DNA of 64,000 nt from Halalkalibacter oceani (GTDB taxonomy: Bacteria > Bacillota > Bacilli > Bacillales > Bacillaceae_D), in contig NZ_JAMBOS010000001.1 in NCBI RefSeq assembly GCF_023715705.1, positions 1 to 64,000 on the forward strand, written 5' to 3'. Position 1 is the stretch's first letter, and each line of letters begins with the position of its first letter. Shown here piece after piece: positions 25,509-33,478 of this stretch. The notes under the pieces were generated by a model that worked only from the letters and a program-made list of their open reading frames with translations, ran no database searches and was not told the origin of the DNA. The position numbers and the translations under genes are program-made.

Positions 25509-25955
25509 TAAATCCCTCCTTTTAAATGAGCTTAAATTTTGGCGAATAAGGTTAAATATTCCATTCAGTGAATAAAAACATTGCCCCGCCCTTTTGCTGA
25601 CTTGATGAGTCCGGCAGGTAAGTTTGAAAAAAGCTATTTCAGAAATTTACTACCTTAGCAGGATAACGTAAGAAATAATGCTTTGTGAAGCTGCTGAAAT
25701 GAAGGTGAGTTCTTGGTGTGGAAAAGAAGTGGCGACCACTGACGAGAGGACTACAAATTCATTAAGGGATTTGATTAATGCTATCACAGTTGAAGGTGGA
25801 AGTCAAACTGCATAGGAAAGATATTGAAGTTTTTTTCTCGTGTATAGTTGAAATGAATGGAGGATAATCAAGAAGTGACTAGAGCCTTGATCGGCAATAA
25901 ATGTTAAATAAAGGGTGGGGATGTTTTATAATGGTGAATCGTGTGATGTGCTATA
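25509..25955. other. degenerate intergenic stretch
   Basis: About 450 bases without a supportable gene. Short coding-like pieces occur in shifting frames, for example one giving DLINAITVEGGSQTA near 25770-25815, suggesting decayed genes. No clear RNA or promoter was seen. Confidence 0.4.
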
Positions 25956-26263
25956 GGCTATGAGCCACTAGGAGAATTGGGGATGAAAGGAAGAAGGTAT
26001 TTTCGTAAAGGTGGCGAAAACAGAACCCACCAAGTCCACTTCTTTCAAGATAGTAATACATTTGAAATTGAACGGCATCTTGCAGTGCGCGATTATTTAA
26101 GAAAGAAGATATGAAGGAATATGGACGTTTAAAAGAACGGCTTGCGAGGCTGTTCCCTAAAGACATTGAGGGCTATAGTATTGGTAAAAGTGATTTTGTG
26201 CAAGAATTGGAACGAAAAGCAATTGAATGGAAACGCCAGAATCCCTTCGCCTGTACAAGCTGA
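25956..26263 (+). pseudogene. GrpB-family (UPF0157) protein remnant
   Basis: The C-terminal half of a GrpB-type nucleotidyltransferase-like protein. GYEPLGELGMKGRRYFRKGG, then NRTHQVHFFQ and FEIERHLAVRDYLR lie in one frame, which stops at about 26114. The continuation KEDMKEYGRLKERLARLFPKD to RKAIEWKRQN is in a shifted frame and ends at 26263. The N-terminal half is missing, and a small deletion has removed the residues normally between DYLR and KEYG. Confidence 0.82.
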
Positions 26264-26397
26264 TTAAATTATTTTTCCGTTTTTTCTTCTATCGCCGATT
26301 TAGCCTCTTAGCCGTGGAGTAAGATGTGAGTAAGATAAGCACTTGATTAAAGAAGTTTCCAGCTTAGAAGCAATTCGTTTTACAAGGAAGCAAAAAA

Positions 26398-26468
26398 GAG
26401 TCCTCCTGGTCTGATACGGGTGTCAAATTGCTTGATTTGACTCCAGACACAGCTTGTAAGGAGGGCTC
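26398..26468. repeat. nested long hairpin, possible insertion-sequence end
   Basis: Three nested inverted repeats share one axis: GAGTCCTCCT/AGGAGGGCTC outside, GTCTG/CAGAC, and GTCAAAT/ATTTGAC inside. The outer arms span 71 bases. A short frame starting MSASINLTITL follows at about 26477 and is then broken, so this could be the end of a decayed transposable element. No family was assigned. Confidence 0.35.
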
Positions 26469-26548
26469 GGCTGATAATGTCGGCATCAATCAATCTTACC
26501 ATTACACTGTAACAGGGCAAACACTCTGTTTGAAATCGGCTTAGAGGA

Positions 26549-26848
26549 TCATTCGCTTACTTCTACGACCTCTTTCGCGAACCAGTGAATGTAGCCGCAC
26601 TCTTTACAGATTAATGTTTTTGCTGCGTCATTAAGCCATTCTACATCAAAAAAAGTCATGACTCTTGTGTTGAGTAACGTCTCATCCAATTCAAATTTGT
26701 CATGCTTGCAGTGGACACATCTTACCTCGATGTCATTTGCTTTATATTTTTGCCCGATCGTTCTTCGTTTCCTTTCTCTTTCCATTTCTTCATACTTTTC
26801 TTCCCCTTCTTTTCGCAGCTCCTCTAAACGCTCTTTATTGTAATACAC
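26549..26848 (-). CDS. zinc-ribbon protein, unknown function
   Basis: A 99-residue protein. A strongly charged N-terminal helix (residues 1-35) is followed by a two-CxxC zinc ribbon: VRCVHCKHDKF and, 40 residues on, LICKECGYIHWF. Such small zinc ribbons are often called predicted nucleic-acid-binding proteins, but no function is established here. It stands alone among debris, on the minus strand. Confidence 0.7.
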   Translation of the reverse strand: MYYNKERLEELRKEGEEKYEEMERERKRRTIGQKYKANDIEVRCVHCKHDKFELDETLLNTRVMTFFDVEWLNDAAKTLICKECGYIHWFAKEVVEVSE

Positions 26849-27103
26849 CAGTCAGTCCCCTTTCTTCTGCTTCGTTCTCGACTCATTTTTTCTTATTCAA
26901 TACTTTCAACAAAGAAGCGTGCCAATCCTTCTATCGATGAAATGGTTCCCAGTCCTGCTACTTTTGTTTGAAATGCACGAATTATGTCGAATCTATTTCA
27001 TTCCAGTAGTAAAGCAGTATAATCGTACTGTATAAAAATGACTAGGGGGTTATCTCTTTGAAGAAAGTAATAGGTAGGAAACAATCGGGTTGCATTAAGG
27101 AAA

Positions 27104-27349
27104 ATGTTTGTCGCAAAAGAGTTCAGAGGCTCAACCTATAAAACGGCAAGCTTGTTATTAGCGACGGCTATCAGCTGGGCAAAAGAACGGCAAGTCAAGG
27201 CAATTTATCTCGGCACGACGCCGCAGTTTTTAGCAGCTCACCGATTTTACGAAAAAAACGGCTTTATGAAAGTCGTCCCTGATGATTTGCCTGAAACATT
27301 TCCACTGCTGCCTGTCGACAAAATGTTTTATCAATTGGAGCTTTCCTGA
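27104..27349 (+). pseudogene. C-terminal fragment of a GNAT acetyltransferase
   Basis: The 81 residues contain only the second half of a GNAT fold: KMFVAKEFRGS opening the acetyl-CoA-binding region, ATAISWAKERQVKAIYLGTTPQF and HRFYEKNGF. The N-terminal substrate-binding half is gone; the preceding 50 bases join an unrelated TTGAAGAAAGTAATAGG start. It is probably not functional. Confidence 0.75.
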
Positions 27350-27380
27350 ATGGAAGTAAACAAATGTAAAGGTTGAAATT

Positions 27381-27446
27381 GCGACAGTATGAATACCGCC
27401 ATAAGCTTTCACCCCCATTCGGCAGGGAATGAGCCAGATCGCCCTT
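27381..27446 (-). pseudogene. degraded copy of the holin-like toxin gene
   Basis: On the minus strand, the ribosome-site region GGGGGTGA and the 3' coding piece ATACTGTCGCAA of the intact toxin at 27655-27735 are both recognisable here, with the middle of the gene deleted. The upstream flank (GGCTCATTCCCTGCCG) also matches. It is the remains of a second toxin unit. Confidence 0.55.
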
Positions 27447-27511
27447 GTACAGGAAGAGCTTATTAGAGGATGAAAAATGACTTTAGGAAAATGGTGGAAT
27501 ATGTTATAATG

Positions 27512-27661
27512 GCGTTAATTAAGAGTAAGCTAAAAAAAGACCGCAAGTGCGCGAACACTTCCGGTCATGTACAACAGTTGCTCAGTAAAGAGCGGCTGGC
27601 TCCATAATCTGATGAAATAGACCATCCCGTAAGTTTCTGAGGCTCAAGGGAGGTCTATTTC
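27512..27661 (+). ncRNA. candidate antitoxin RNA, convergent to the toxin gene
   Basis: A TATAAT hexamer near 27503 would start a plus-strand RNA of about 150 bases. It begins with a hairpin (GACCGCAAGTG...CACTTCCGGTC), runs towards the 3' end of the toxin gene and ends in a hairpin (AATAGACC...GGTCTATT, about 27616-27660) overlapping the toxin stop codon. This convergent layout is typical of type I antitoxins of Bacillus. Transcription itself is inferred. Confidence 0.55.
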
Positions 27662-27735
27662 TGTTTATCTTGCGACAGTATGGCGACAAGAACGCCAAAA
27701 GCAATCATCAATGTAAGTGCTTCGTATACTGTCAT
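27655..27735 (-). CDS. putative holin-like toxin, type I toxin-antitoxin system
   Basis: A 26-residue hydrophobic peptide, MTVYEALTLMIAFGVLVAIL followed by SQDKQK. It fits the putative holin-like toxin family (Hol_Tox) found in type I systems of Firmicutes: one membrane helix and a charged C-terminus. A strong GGGGGTGAGG ribosome site precedes the ATG. The antitoxin RNA would overlap its 3' end. Confidence 0.82.
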   Translation of the reverse strand: MTVYEALTLMIAFGVLVAILSQDKQK

Positions 27736-28006
27736 TGGCCTCACCCCCTTTCGGCAGGGGATGAGCCAGACCGTCCTTGAGAGAGCCTATCCTATTGTAC
27801 AAGAAATAGTATACCACGAAGTCCCCCTTTTTTGGCGAACATTTCCAATACTAAGATCGACTTTTAAGACATTTCTGCGAAGCCTGCTCTAATCGTTCAA
27901 TCCCATTTTTTTTGAGTCTGAATTGGGTCGGCTGAAGGTAAAACAAAGGTGTGATGTTTTTCAGAGCCTAATGTTTCGCCCGGTGCGAGCGGGAGTCGAA
28001 TTATTA

Positions 28007-28513
28007 CTAGTCAAGATAGTTATAATCCGCTCGCCTCTCCCTGATTCTTGCAACCGAGCTATAACTGATCCGCTCGAGCCGATCCTGAGCAAGCTGTCGT
28101 GTCACCCGAAACGTGTCAGCGAGATTGACGATAATATCGGGGTCACGCAAATCAAATGCCGGCAGCATATGATAGGGAATTGCCGCATAGCGGGTGAAAT
28201 TGCGCGAATCAAATTCCTGCAGCTCCTGAAAGGCCGCCGGCATCATCCCCGCTTGCCAGCCGGCATGGCGGATCAGATGGCACAGCTCATGAAAGAACGC
28301 CTCATGCTGCTCCGCGGATGACAGGCGGGAATCGATCGTAATCGAGCGAAACCGTCCATTTTCATAGGACATCGTTTTCACATCTTTATAGTAAAGAAAG
28401 ACTCGAAAAAAGCGGGCCAGCCTTTTGACATCAATGTCAGCCGGTTCATTTACACCAAGCGAGAGATACAGCTTGGAGACCCAGCTTTCTAACGGCGTTG
28501 GATAGTAGTTCAT
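28007..28513 (-). CDS. ImmA/IrrE family metallo-endopeptidase
   Basis: A 168-residue protein with the zinc-protease motif FFHELCHLIRHAG (HExxH). ImmA-type proteases cleave the cognate XRE repressor of integrative elements and prophages to trigger induction. It lies on the same strand just after such a repressor (28662-29012), so the pair is an immR-immA-like module. ATG 28513 is chosen because AGAGGTGA is just upstream; a longer frame starts at 28534. Confidence 0.9.
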   Translation of the reverse strand: MNYYPTPLESWVSKLYLSLGVNEPADIDVKRLARFFRVFLYYKDVKTMSYENGRFRSITIDSRLSSAEQHEAFFHELCHLIRHAGWQAGMMPAAFQELQEFDSRNFTRYAAIPYHMLPAFDLRDPDIIVNLADTFRVTRQLAQDRLERISYSSVARIRERRADYNYLD

Positions 28514-28661
28514 CAACGTCACCTCTTGTGCCAATTATACAAACATGTGTTCGCTTTGTAAACAAAAAAAGAGAAGGAGCAGTCACTCACACTGAAAAAG
28601 AGTGGCTGCCGCCACGGCTTGCTCTTAACTCTCACAGATCAAACCCTCTTTAAGGAAATGC

Positions 28662-29012
28662 TTATTCCGTTTCTTCTCTATTGACTTCTTTAGCCTTAAA
28701 GCGCAGAAATTCGAGGTGCTTTTTCAGCTCTTCTGCTTCTTCCGGCGTGATGTTCTCCTCATCCAGAAAAAATAAATTTTCCTGGCTTGAAGCCGGAGTC
28801 AAAATGCTTGTCGGTTTGTCGGTGCGGCCAAGCAGGTAGTCGACCGATACGGCGAAAAAGTCGGCAATACGCTGCAAGGTGGCCGTGTCAGGAGTTCTGT
28901 TGCCATTTTCATATCCGGATACGGATACTTTCGTGACGTTGATTTCCTGTCCTAATTGCTCCTGGGTCAGCTGTTTGCTTTTACGCAATGCTTTTAGCCT
29001 CTGCGGGATCAT
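28662..29012 (-). CDS. XRE-family repressor (ImmR-like)
   Basis: A 116-residue protein. Residues 5-60 are an XRE helix-turn-helix (LKALRKSKQLTQEQLGQEI, VSVSGYENGNRTPDTATLQRIADFF), followed by VDYLLGRTDKP and an acidic, charged tail. It probably represses its own gene and the divergent xtrA-like gene through the three palindromes at 29055-29185, and is inactivated by the neighbouring ImmA-like protease. Confidence 0.92.
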   Translation of the reverse strand: MIPQRLKALRKSKQLTQEQLGQEINVTKVSVSGYENGNRTPDTATLQRIADFFAVSVDYLLGRTDKPTSILTPASSQENLFFLDEENITPEEAEELKKHLEFLRFKAKEVNREETE

Positions 29013-29046
29013 TTGGATCCTTCCTCCAATCTAGTTTCTCATATTC

Positions 29047-29185
29047 ATTATAAATTAACTTGCTGTTAACGTAAAGGGAACGAAGGAAAAGTGTGCTCTT
29101 CATAGTTTCATCAGGTCCTCATACTAAACTAAAGGAAATTTATTGGTTGACAGTTAACTTGATGTTAACTATACTTGTTGTTAAC
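29047..29185. promoter_or_regulatory. divergent promoter pair with three XRE operators
   Basis: The 16-bp motif TTAACTTGNTGTTAAC (dyad TTAAC-N5-GTTAA) occurs at 29055-29070 and 29154-29169, with a variant at 29170-29185. On the plus strand TTGACA (29147-29152) and TATACT (29170-29175) are 17 bases apart; the second operator fills the spacer and the third covers the -10. On the minus strand TATAAT (29052-29047) and TTTACG (29075-29070) are 17 apart, with the first operator filling that spacer. The repressor could thus shut off both directions. Confidence 0.8.
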
Positions 29186-29228
29186 ACCAGGTTAATTTTA
29201 TGTGAGATTAAAGATGGGAGGGAAGAAA

Positions 29229-29432
29229 ATGAGGCTGAAACCGGTGGAAGCCGATTCTTTATCTGGCGGCCAGCTACTGATCAATGTTGAAGAGCAGGAC
29301 AAGCCATTCGTAATTGTGGTCTCAGAGGGTCGCGCGCGGATGACCGTGCTTCCGGATCATGGGGAAACAAAGGTTGTGACCTATCAGGGCAAGGTGAAAA
29401 GAGTTAAGTTTGATGAAGGGGAAGACTTTTAA
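29229..29432 (+). CDS. XtrA/YqaO-family phage protein
   Basis: A 67-residue protein (VEADSLSGGQLLINVEEQD, FVIVVSEGRARMTVLPDHGETK, YQGKVKRVKFDEGEDF by key residues) resembling XtrA/YqaO of the B. subtilis prophages PBSX and skin, where it lies among early phage genes. Its function is unknown. ATG 29229 follows GGGAGGG. It is the gene transcribed away from the XRE repressor and is under the operator-covered promoter. Confidence 0.8.
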   Translation: MRLKPVEADSLSGGQLLINVEEQDKPFVIVVSEGRARMTVLPDHGETKVVTYQGKVKRVKFDEGEDF

Positions 29433-29475
29433 ATAAAGTCGTTTAATTCCTATCATTTGTTCTACCAGTACACTG

Positions 29476-29525
29476 GAGGACATCATGTGATGAAGCATTC
29501 ATTACATGATGTCCTCTTTTATTTT
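29476..29525 (+). terminator. rho-independent terminator after xtrA-like gene
   Basis: A 13-bp perfect stem GAGGACATCATGT/ACATGATGTCCTC followed by TTTTATTTTT. Confidence 0.9.
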
Positions 29526-29536
29526 TAAAGGAGGAA

Positions 29537-29953
29537 ATGATGAAGAATCATCAACGATCAGTGGAGTATTGCCGCAACTGTCTATGGCGATTGGATGGGC
29601 GGGTATGTCCGTTGCAGTTGAGGAGCAGGGCACCAACTGCCATTGAGAAAAAAGAGAGAGAGAAACTAAAAAAGGTAATCGGCGTTCATGAATCGCGCCT
29701 ACGTATCCTTGAACAAGACAGACAAGAGCAGAAACGATTAAACAGCGAGCTGAAGCAGGAGTTAGCAAGGGTAACGAAACACGGTACTCAGGAGGAGTGC
29801 CCACAAAGGTTGCTATACGACTTGTTAAAAAATGAACTAAGCGAGCAGGAGCAAAAACGCTTTTATCAACAACAAGCTTTGAAGCTGATTGAAATTCTCT
29901 TTAGAAGTGGAGGAGTAATCTATTTACTGATTGATAGCTTCCTTAATCGGTAG
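29537..29953 (+). CDS. hypothetical protein, Cys-rich N-terminus with coiled coil
   Basis: A 138-residue protein of unknown family. An N-terminal cluster YCRNCLWRLDGRVCPLQ could bind zinc. A long, highly charged coiled coil follows (about residues 35-85), and the end is hydrophobic (SGGVIYLLIDSFL). AAAGGAGGAA precedes the tandem ATGATG. It lies in the prophage-like segment and may be an accessory phage gene. Confidence 0.55.
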   Translation: MMKNHQRSVEYCRNCLWRLDGRVCPLQLRSRAPTAIEKKEREKLKKVIGVHESRLRILEQDRQEQKRLNSELKQELARVTKHGTQEECPQRLLYDLLKNELSEQEQKRFYQQQALKLIEILFRSGGVIYLLIDSFLNR

Positions 29954-29967
29954 AAGCTATAGCAAAA

Positions 29968-30090
29968 GGCTAACGCGCCGCCAGTCTCTAAGCGTGGGAA
30001 TTTCTACGACCTGTTAAAGCCCGTTGTGAGGGGACAACGGGCTAGCGGCGAGTGAAGCCTGTTATTAGTTATGTCTCACCTTTGTTATAA
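29968..30090 (+). other. structured sequence resembling a TnpB-type element right end (omega/reRNA-like remnant)
   Basis: GGCTAACGCGCCGCCAG is partnered by CTAGCGGCG...AGCCT, enclosing GCGTGGGAATTTCTACGACC and an inner hairpin AGCCCGTTGTG/ACAACGGGCT. Nested pairing with this GGGAATTTCTACGACCTG core resembles, from memory, the 3' ends of IS200/IS605-type tnpB elements of Bacillaceae, which encode the guide RNA scaffold. No tnpB gene is present, so it would be a solo remnant. Confidence 0.4.
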
Positions 30091-30114
30091 GTAAGAACCC
30101 TCGAAATAAAAAAG

Positions 30115-30162
30115 TTGACAAAAGAATTCCACCTGTTATATAATTACCTCGAATTCGAGATA
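30115..30162 (+). promoter_or_regulatory. promoter with MhqR-type operator
   Basis: TTGACA (30115-30120) and TATAAT (30139-30144), spacer 18, are followed by the perfect palindrome CTCGAATTCGAG at 30148-30159 within ACCTCGAATTCGAGATA. This matches the known MhqR operator (ATCTCGAATTCGAGAT). A weaker second site TATCTCGAATTGATA lies at 30214-30228. No mhqR gene is in the window. Confidence 0.8.
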
Positions 30163-30273
30163 AGTACATATCTTTATAGTACCTCCATAAAAGAGAATTT
30201 TTTTAAAATCAGATATCTCGAATTGATAATATATCAATTTGTGATAAAGGGTGGATGAAAGGATGAGGGGAAG

Positions 30274-30894
30274 ATGACAGATTTTAACCAATTGGTCAAG
30301 GAAAGACGTTCTGCGGGTAATTTTTTAGCGGATAACCCGATTACAAGGCAGGACTTAGATGCGATTTTTGATATAGTGAAGCTGGCACCTTCCGCGTTTA
30401 ATCTTCAGCATACAAATTATGTAGCCGTGATCGACTCGGCGACGAAAGAGAGGCTGCAGCAGGCCGCGTTTGGGCAGCATAAAGTGATCAGCTCCTCGGC
30501 TGTGATTGCCGTTCTTGGTGATAAGCAGGCATTCCGGCAGGCGTCGGAAATCTATGAAGGCTTGAAGCTGCTTGGTATTGTCAGCAAGCAGGAATACGAG
30601 CAGATGGTGCAGGATACGGTTTCGTTTTATGAAACGAGAGGGACGGCGTTCCACCGGGACGAAGCGATACGGAATGCCTCGCTATCAGCGATGCTGTTTA
30701 TGCTGGCGGCAAAGGAAAAAGGCTGGGATACATGTCCGATGATCGGCTTCGATCCTGAGCAGGTGAAGGACGTGCTGAACATCGATGATCAATACGAGGT
30801 GGTCATGCTGGTTACAATAGGAAAAGAAAAAAGAGAAAGCCGCAGACCACGGGGCTACCGCAAGCCGGTCAGTGAATTTGTGAGCTACATATGA
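30274..30894 (+). CDS. mhqN: nitroreductase family protein, MhqN-like
   Basis: A 206-residue FMN-dependent nitroreductase, the same length as B. subtilis MhqN. FNQLVKERRSAGNF and APSAFNLQHTNYVAV are the usual FMN-binding segments. It probably reduces quinones or nitroaromatics with NAD(P)H. It is the first gene of a quinone-response operon behind an MhqR-type operator. Confidence 0.88.
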   Translation: MTDFNQLVKERRSAGNFLADNPITRQDLDAIFDIVKLAPSAFNLQHTNYVAVIDSATKERLQQAAFGQHKVISSSAVIAVLGDKQAFRQASEIYEGLKLLGIVSKQEYEQMVQDTVSFYETRGTAFHRDEAIRNASLSAMLFMLAAKEKGWDTCPMIGFDPEQVKDVLNIDDQYEVVMLVTIGKEKRESRRPRGYRKPVSEFVSYI

Positions 30895-30927
30895 GCCAAA
30901 ACCTAAATTAAATTGGAGTGAGCAGGT

Positions 30928-31884
30928 ATGCCGAAAAAAACAAAAGGGATTCATCACATCACGGCGATTGTCGGGCATCCACAGGAAAATGTTGATTTTT
31001 ATGCAGGCGTGCTGGCGCTGCGTTTAGTGAAGAAAACAGTGAACTTCGATGATCCGGGGACGTATCATTTGTACTTTGGCGATGAGGGGGGACAGCCGGG
31101 GACGATTATGACCTTTTTTCCGTGGCCGAATGCACAGCGCGGGAAAATTGGCGCGGGTCAGGTGGGGGTCACGGCGTTTGCTGTACCACAGGGAGCGCTC
31201 GGATTTTGGGAAAAGAGACTCAAGGCGTTCAAGATAGCTTTTTCGAAAGCAGAGCGCTTCGGTGAGGTATATGTGCAGTTTGAAGACCGGCACGGCCTAC
31301 CATTAGAATTGGTGGAAAGAGAAGAAGGGGCGATCAATACGTGGCAGTTTGGCGATGTCACTCCAGAGGTCGCGATTAAAGGCTTTGCCGGTGCGACCTT
31401 ATTGTCGAAGCAGCCGGAGCAAACAGCCGAATTGCTTGAGCGTGAGATGGGGCTGGAGAAAGTAGCCGAAGAAGGCGAGATGATCCGGTTCCGGGCAACC
31501 GGTGAAATTGGCAATATCATTGATCTAAGAAAGAGCGTCCTACCAGGTGGACAAATCGGGGTAGGAATGGTCCATCATATTGCCTGGCGGGCAGAGGATA
31601 ACAAGGATCAGCTTGATTGGAAGAAACTGCTGGAACATTCCGGCTACCGGGTCACGCCGGTTCGGGACCGCAACTATTTTAACGCGATCTACTTCAAGGA
31701 ATATGGCGGTATTTTATTTGAAATTGCTACTGATCCGCCAGGGTTTGCTCATGATGAGTCGCTGGAGACGATGGGCGAGAAATTAATGCTGCCCGCTCAG
31801 TATGAGCCCGATCGGGAGAAAATCGAGCAAATTGTGCTACCATTTAAGGTGAGGCAGGTAGACTTCATTATTCGAAAGGACTGA
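30928..31884 (+). CDS. mhqO: ring-cleaving dioxygenase, MhqO-like
   Basis: A 318-residue, two-module vicinal-oxygen-chelate protein. Module one begins KGIHHITAIVGHPQENVDFYAG; module two carries GMVHHIAWRAEDNKD and GGILFEIATDPPGF, giving the metal-binding His-His-Glu. MhqO proteins are thought to open hydroquinone or catechol rings. A paralogue lies two genes downstream. Confidence 0.9.
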   Translation: MPKKTKGIHHITAIVGHPQENVDFYAGVLALRLVKKTVNFDDPGTYHLYFGDEGGQPGTIMTFFPWPNAQRGKIGAGQVGVTAFAVPQGALGFWEKRLKAFKIAFSKAERFGEVYVQFEDRHGLPLELVEREEGAINTWQFGDVTPEVAIKGFAGATLLSKQPEQTAELLEREMGLEKVAEEGEMIRFRATGEIGNIIDLRKSVLPGGQIGVGMVHHIAWRAEDNKDQLDWKKLLEHSGYRVTPVRDRNYFNAIYFKEYGGILFEIATDPPGFAHDESLETMGEKLMLPAQYEPDREKIEQIVLPFKVRQVDFIIRKD

Positions 31885-31889
31885 TCGTA

Positions 31890-32501
31890 TTGCTTTCAAT
31901 TGATCCAGCAGGAAATAGCGAGAAAGACAATTATAAGCTGTTAACAGGCGGGATAATTCCAAGACCAATCGCGTTTGTGACGACACTATCGCCGGAGGGG
32001 ACGGTTAATGGGGCGCCGTTTAGTTTTTTTAATGTTGTCTCATCCAGTCCACCAAGAATTTCCTTGGCGATTCAACGGGCGGCAGGGAAACAGAAGGACA
32101 CAGCGAGAAACATAGAAGCTGTTGGCGAATTTGTCATCCATCTTGTCGATCAGCAAAATGTCGGGCAAGTTAATCAAACAGCAGCAAGTCTGCCGTCCGA
32201 TCAAAGCGAAATTGAGCTGGCAAAGCTGACAGCGGTGAATAGCGTAAAGCTTACCGTTCCGGGCGTGAAAGAAGCAAAGATGAGGCTGGAGTGTGTGCTG
32301 GAGCATCGATTGGAGCTTGAAGGAGCGGAGGGGACGACAGGCTGTGATTTCATTATCGGCAAGGTTGTCCACTTTCATATAGCAGAGGAAATTTATGAAA
32401 ACGGCCGAATTGATCCGCACGGCTTAGGTGCCGTCAGCCGCCTGGCCGGTCAAGATTATGCGGAGATTGGTGACATTTTTTCGATAAAAAGACCTCAGTA
32501 A
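31890..32501 (+). CDS. flavin reductase family protein
   Basis: A 203-residue FMN-binding split-barrel protein: YKLLTGGIIPRPIAFVTTLSPEG, NGAPFSFFNVVSSSPPRIS and FVIHLVDQQNV are family landmarks. It could supply reduced flavin or act on quinones directly. It starts at TTG 31890, 5 bases after the dioxygenase stop, with AAAGGA upstream. B. subtilis mhqNOP lacks this gene, so it is an addition to the operon. Confidence 0.85.
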   Translation: MLSIDPAGNSEKDNYKLLTGGIIPRPIAFVTTLSPEGTVNGAPFSFFNVVSSSPPRISLAIQRAAGKQKDTARNIEAVGEFVIHLVDQQNVGQVNQTAASLPSDQSEIELAKLTAVNSVKLTVPGVKEAKMRLECVLEHRLELEGAEGTTGCDFIIGKVVHFHIAEEIYENGRIDPHGLGAVSRLAGQDYAEIGDIFSIKRPQ

Positions 32502-32532
32502 TGGTCGTCTGAATGGAACTGGAGTGGGTAAG

Positions 32533-33473
32533 ATGCTAGAAACGGCGGGGATTCACCATATATCAGCAATGGTCAACGATGCGCAGCGGACGGTTACTTT
32601 TTACACGGGGATTTTAGGAGTAAGGTTAGTGAAAAAGACGGTCAATTATGCCCGGCCGGACGGCTATCATCTTTATTTTGGAAATGATGCAGGTGAACCC
32701 GGCAGCATCATCACATTTTTTCCGTCGGCTAACCAGCTGAGAGGGCGGATTGGCACAGGTCAGGTCGGAGGGATCAGCTTTCAAATCCCTGAGGGAGCAT
32801 CAACGTTTTGGGAAAAGCGCTTAGCCAGGTTTCAAATTGCCTTTACGACCTCACTCCGTTTTGGCGAAAGGTATATTAAGTTCGACGATCCGGACGGTCT
32901 GCCGATTGAATTGGTTGAACAAAGAGAGGGGCCGCGCGATCTGATGGGCTTTGGTCCGCTTGATCCGGAGGTGGCGATTACCGGTTTAGCCGGGGCGACG
33001 CTACTGTCACGCCAGCCGGAGCAAACAGCCGCTATGCTTGAAGGGGTGTTAGGCTTGAAAAAATTTGGCCAGGAGCGCGACGTTCTCCGCTTTCAAGGGG
33101 GAGCAGAAGCCGGAAATCGTATTGACATCGATCTTACTGCCGAAGTTCGAGGGCTGATGGGAGCCGGTACGATTCATCATCTTGCCTGGCGACGGGCGAT
33201 GAAGCTGCGCTTAATGACTGGCGGACGCTCCTTAACGACAGAGGCTATCATCCGACGGAGATTCATGACAGGACTTATTTTAAAGCACTTTATTTTCATG
33301 AGGGTGGTGGCATCCTATTTGAAATCGCCACTGACTCTCCTGGTTTTACTGTCGATGAGCATAGGGATAAGCTTGGTGAAAGGCTGATGCTGCCTGCATG
33401 GCTGGAAGAAAAACGAGAAGAACTAGAACAACGATTGCCTCCAATTGAGGTTCGCAAGCTGGAAGGGAGCTAA
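32533..33473 (+). pseudogene. second MhqO-like dioxygenase, frameshifted
   Basis: The protein runs intact from METAGIHHISAMVNDAQRTV-like residues to the second-module motif IHHLAWR at about 33190. A one-base deletion in CGACGGGCGATG then shifts the frame. In the +1 frame the expected sequence resumes as GDEAALNDWRTLLNDRGYHP and continues through GGGILFEIATDSPGF, with the final metal-ligand Glu, to a TAA at 33471-33473. Reading on in the first frame gives an unrelated tail ending at 33387. Either a recent inactivation or a sequencing error; everything else is conserved. Confidence 0.88.
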
Positions 33474-33478
33474 ACAGG

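Noticed and set aside
27923-28321. A 132-residue plus-strand reading frame
   Set aside because: It is the complement of the ImmA/IrrE protease gene, has no ribosome site and shows no domain.
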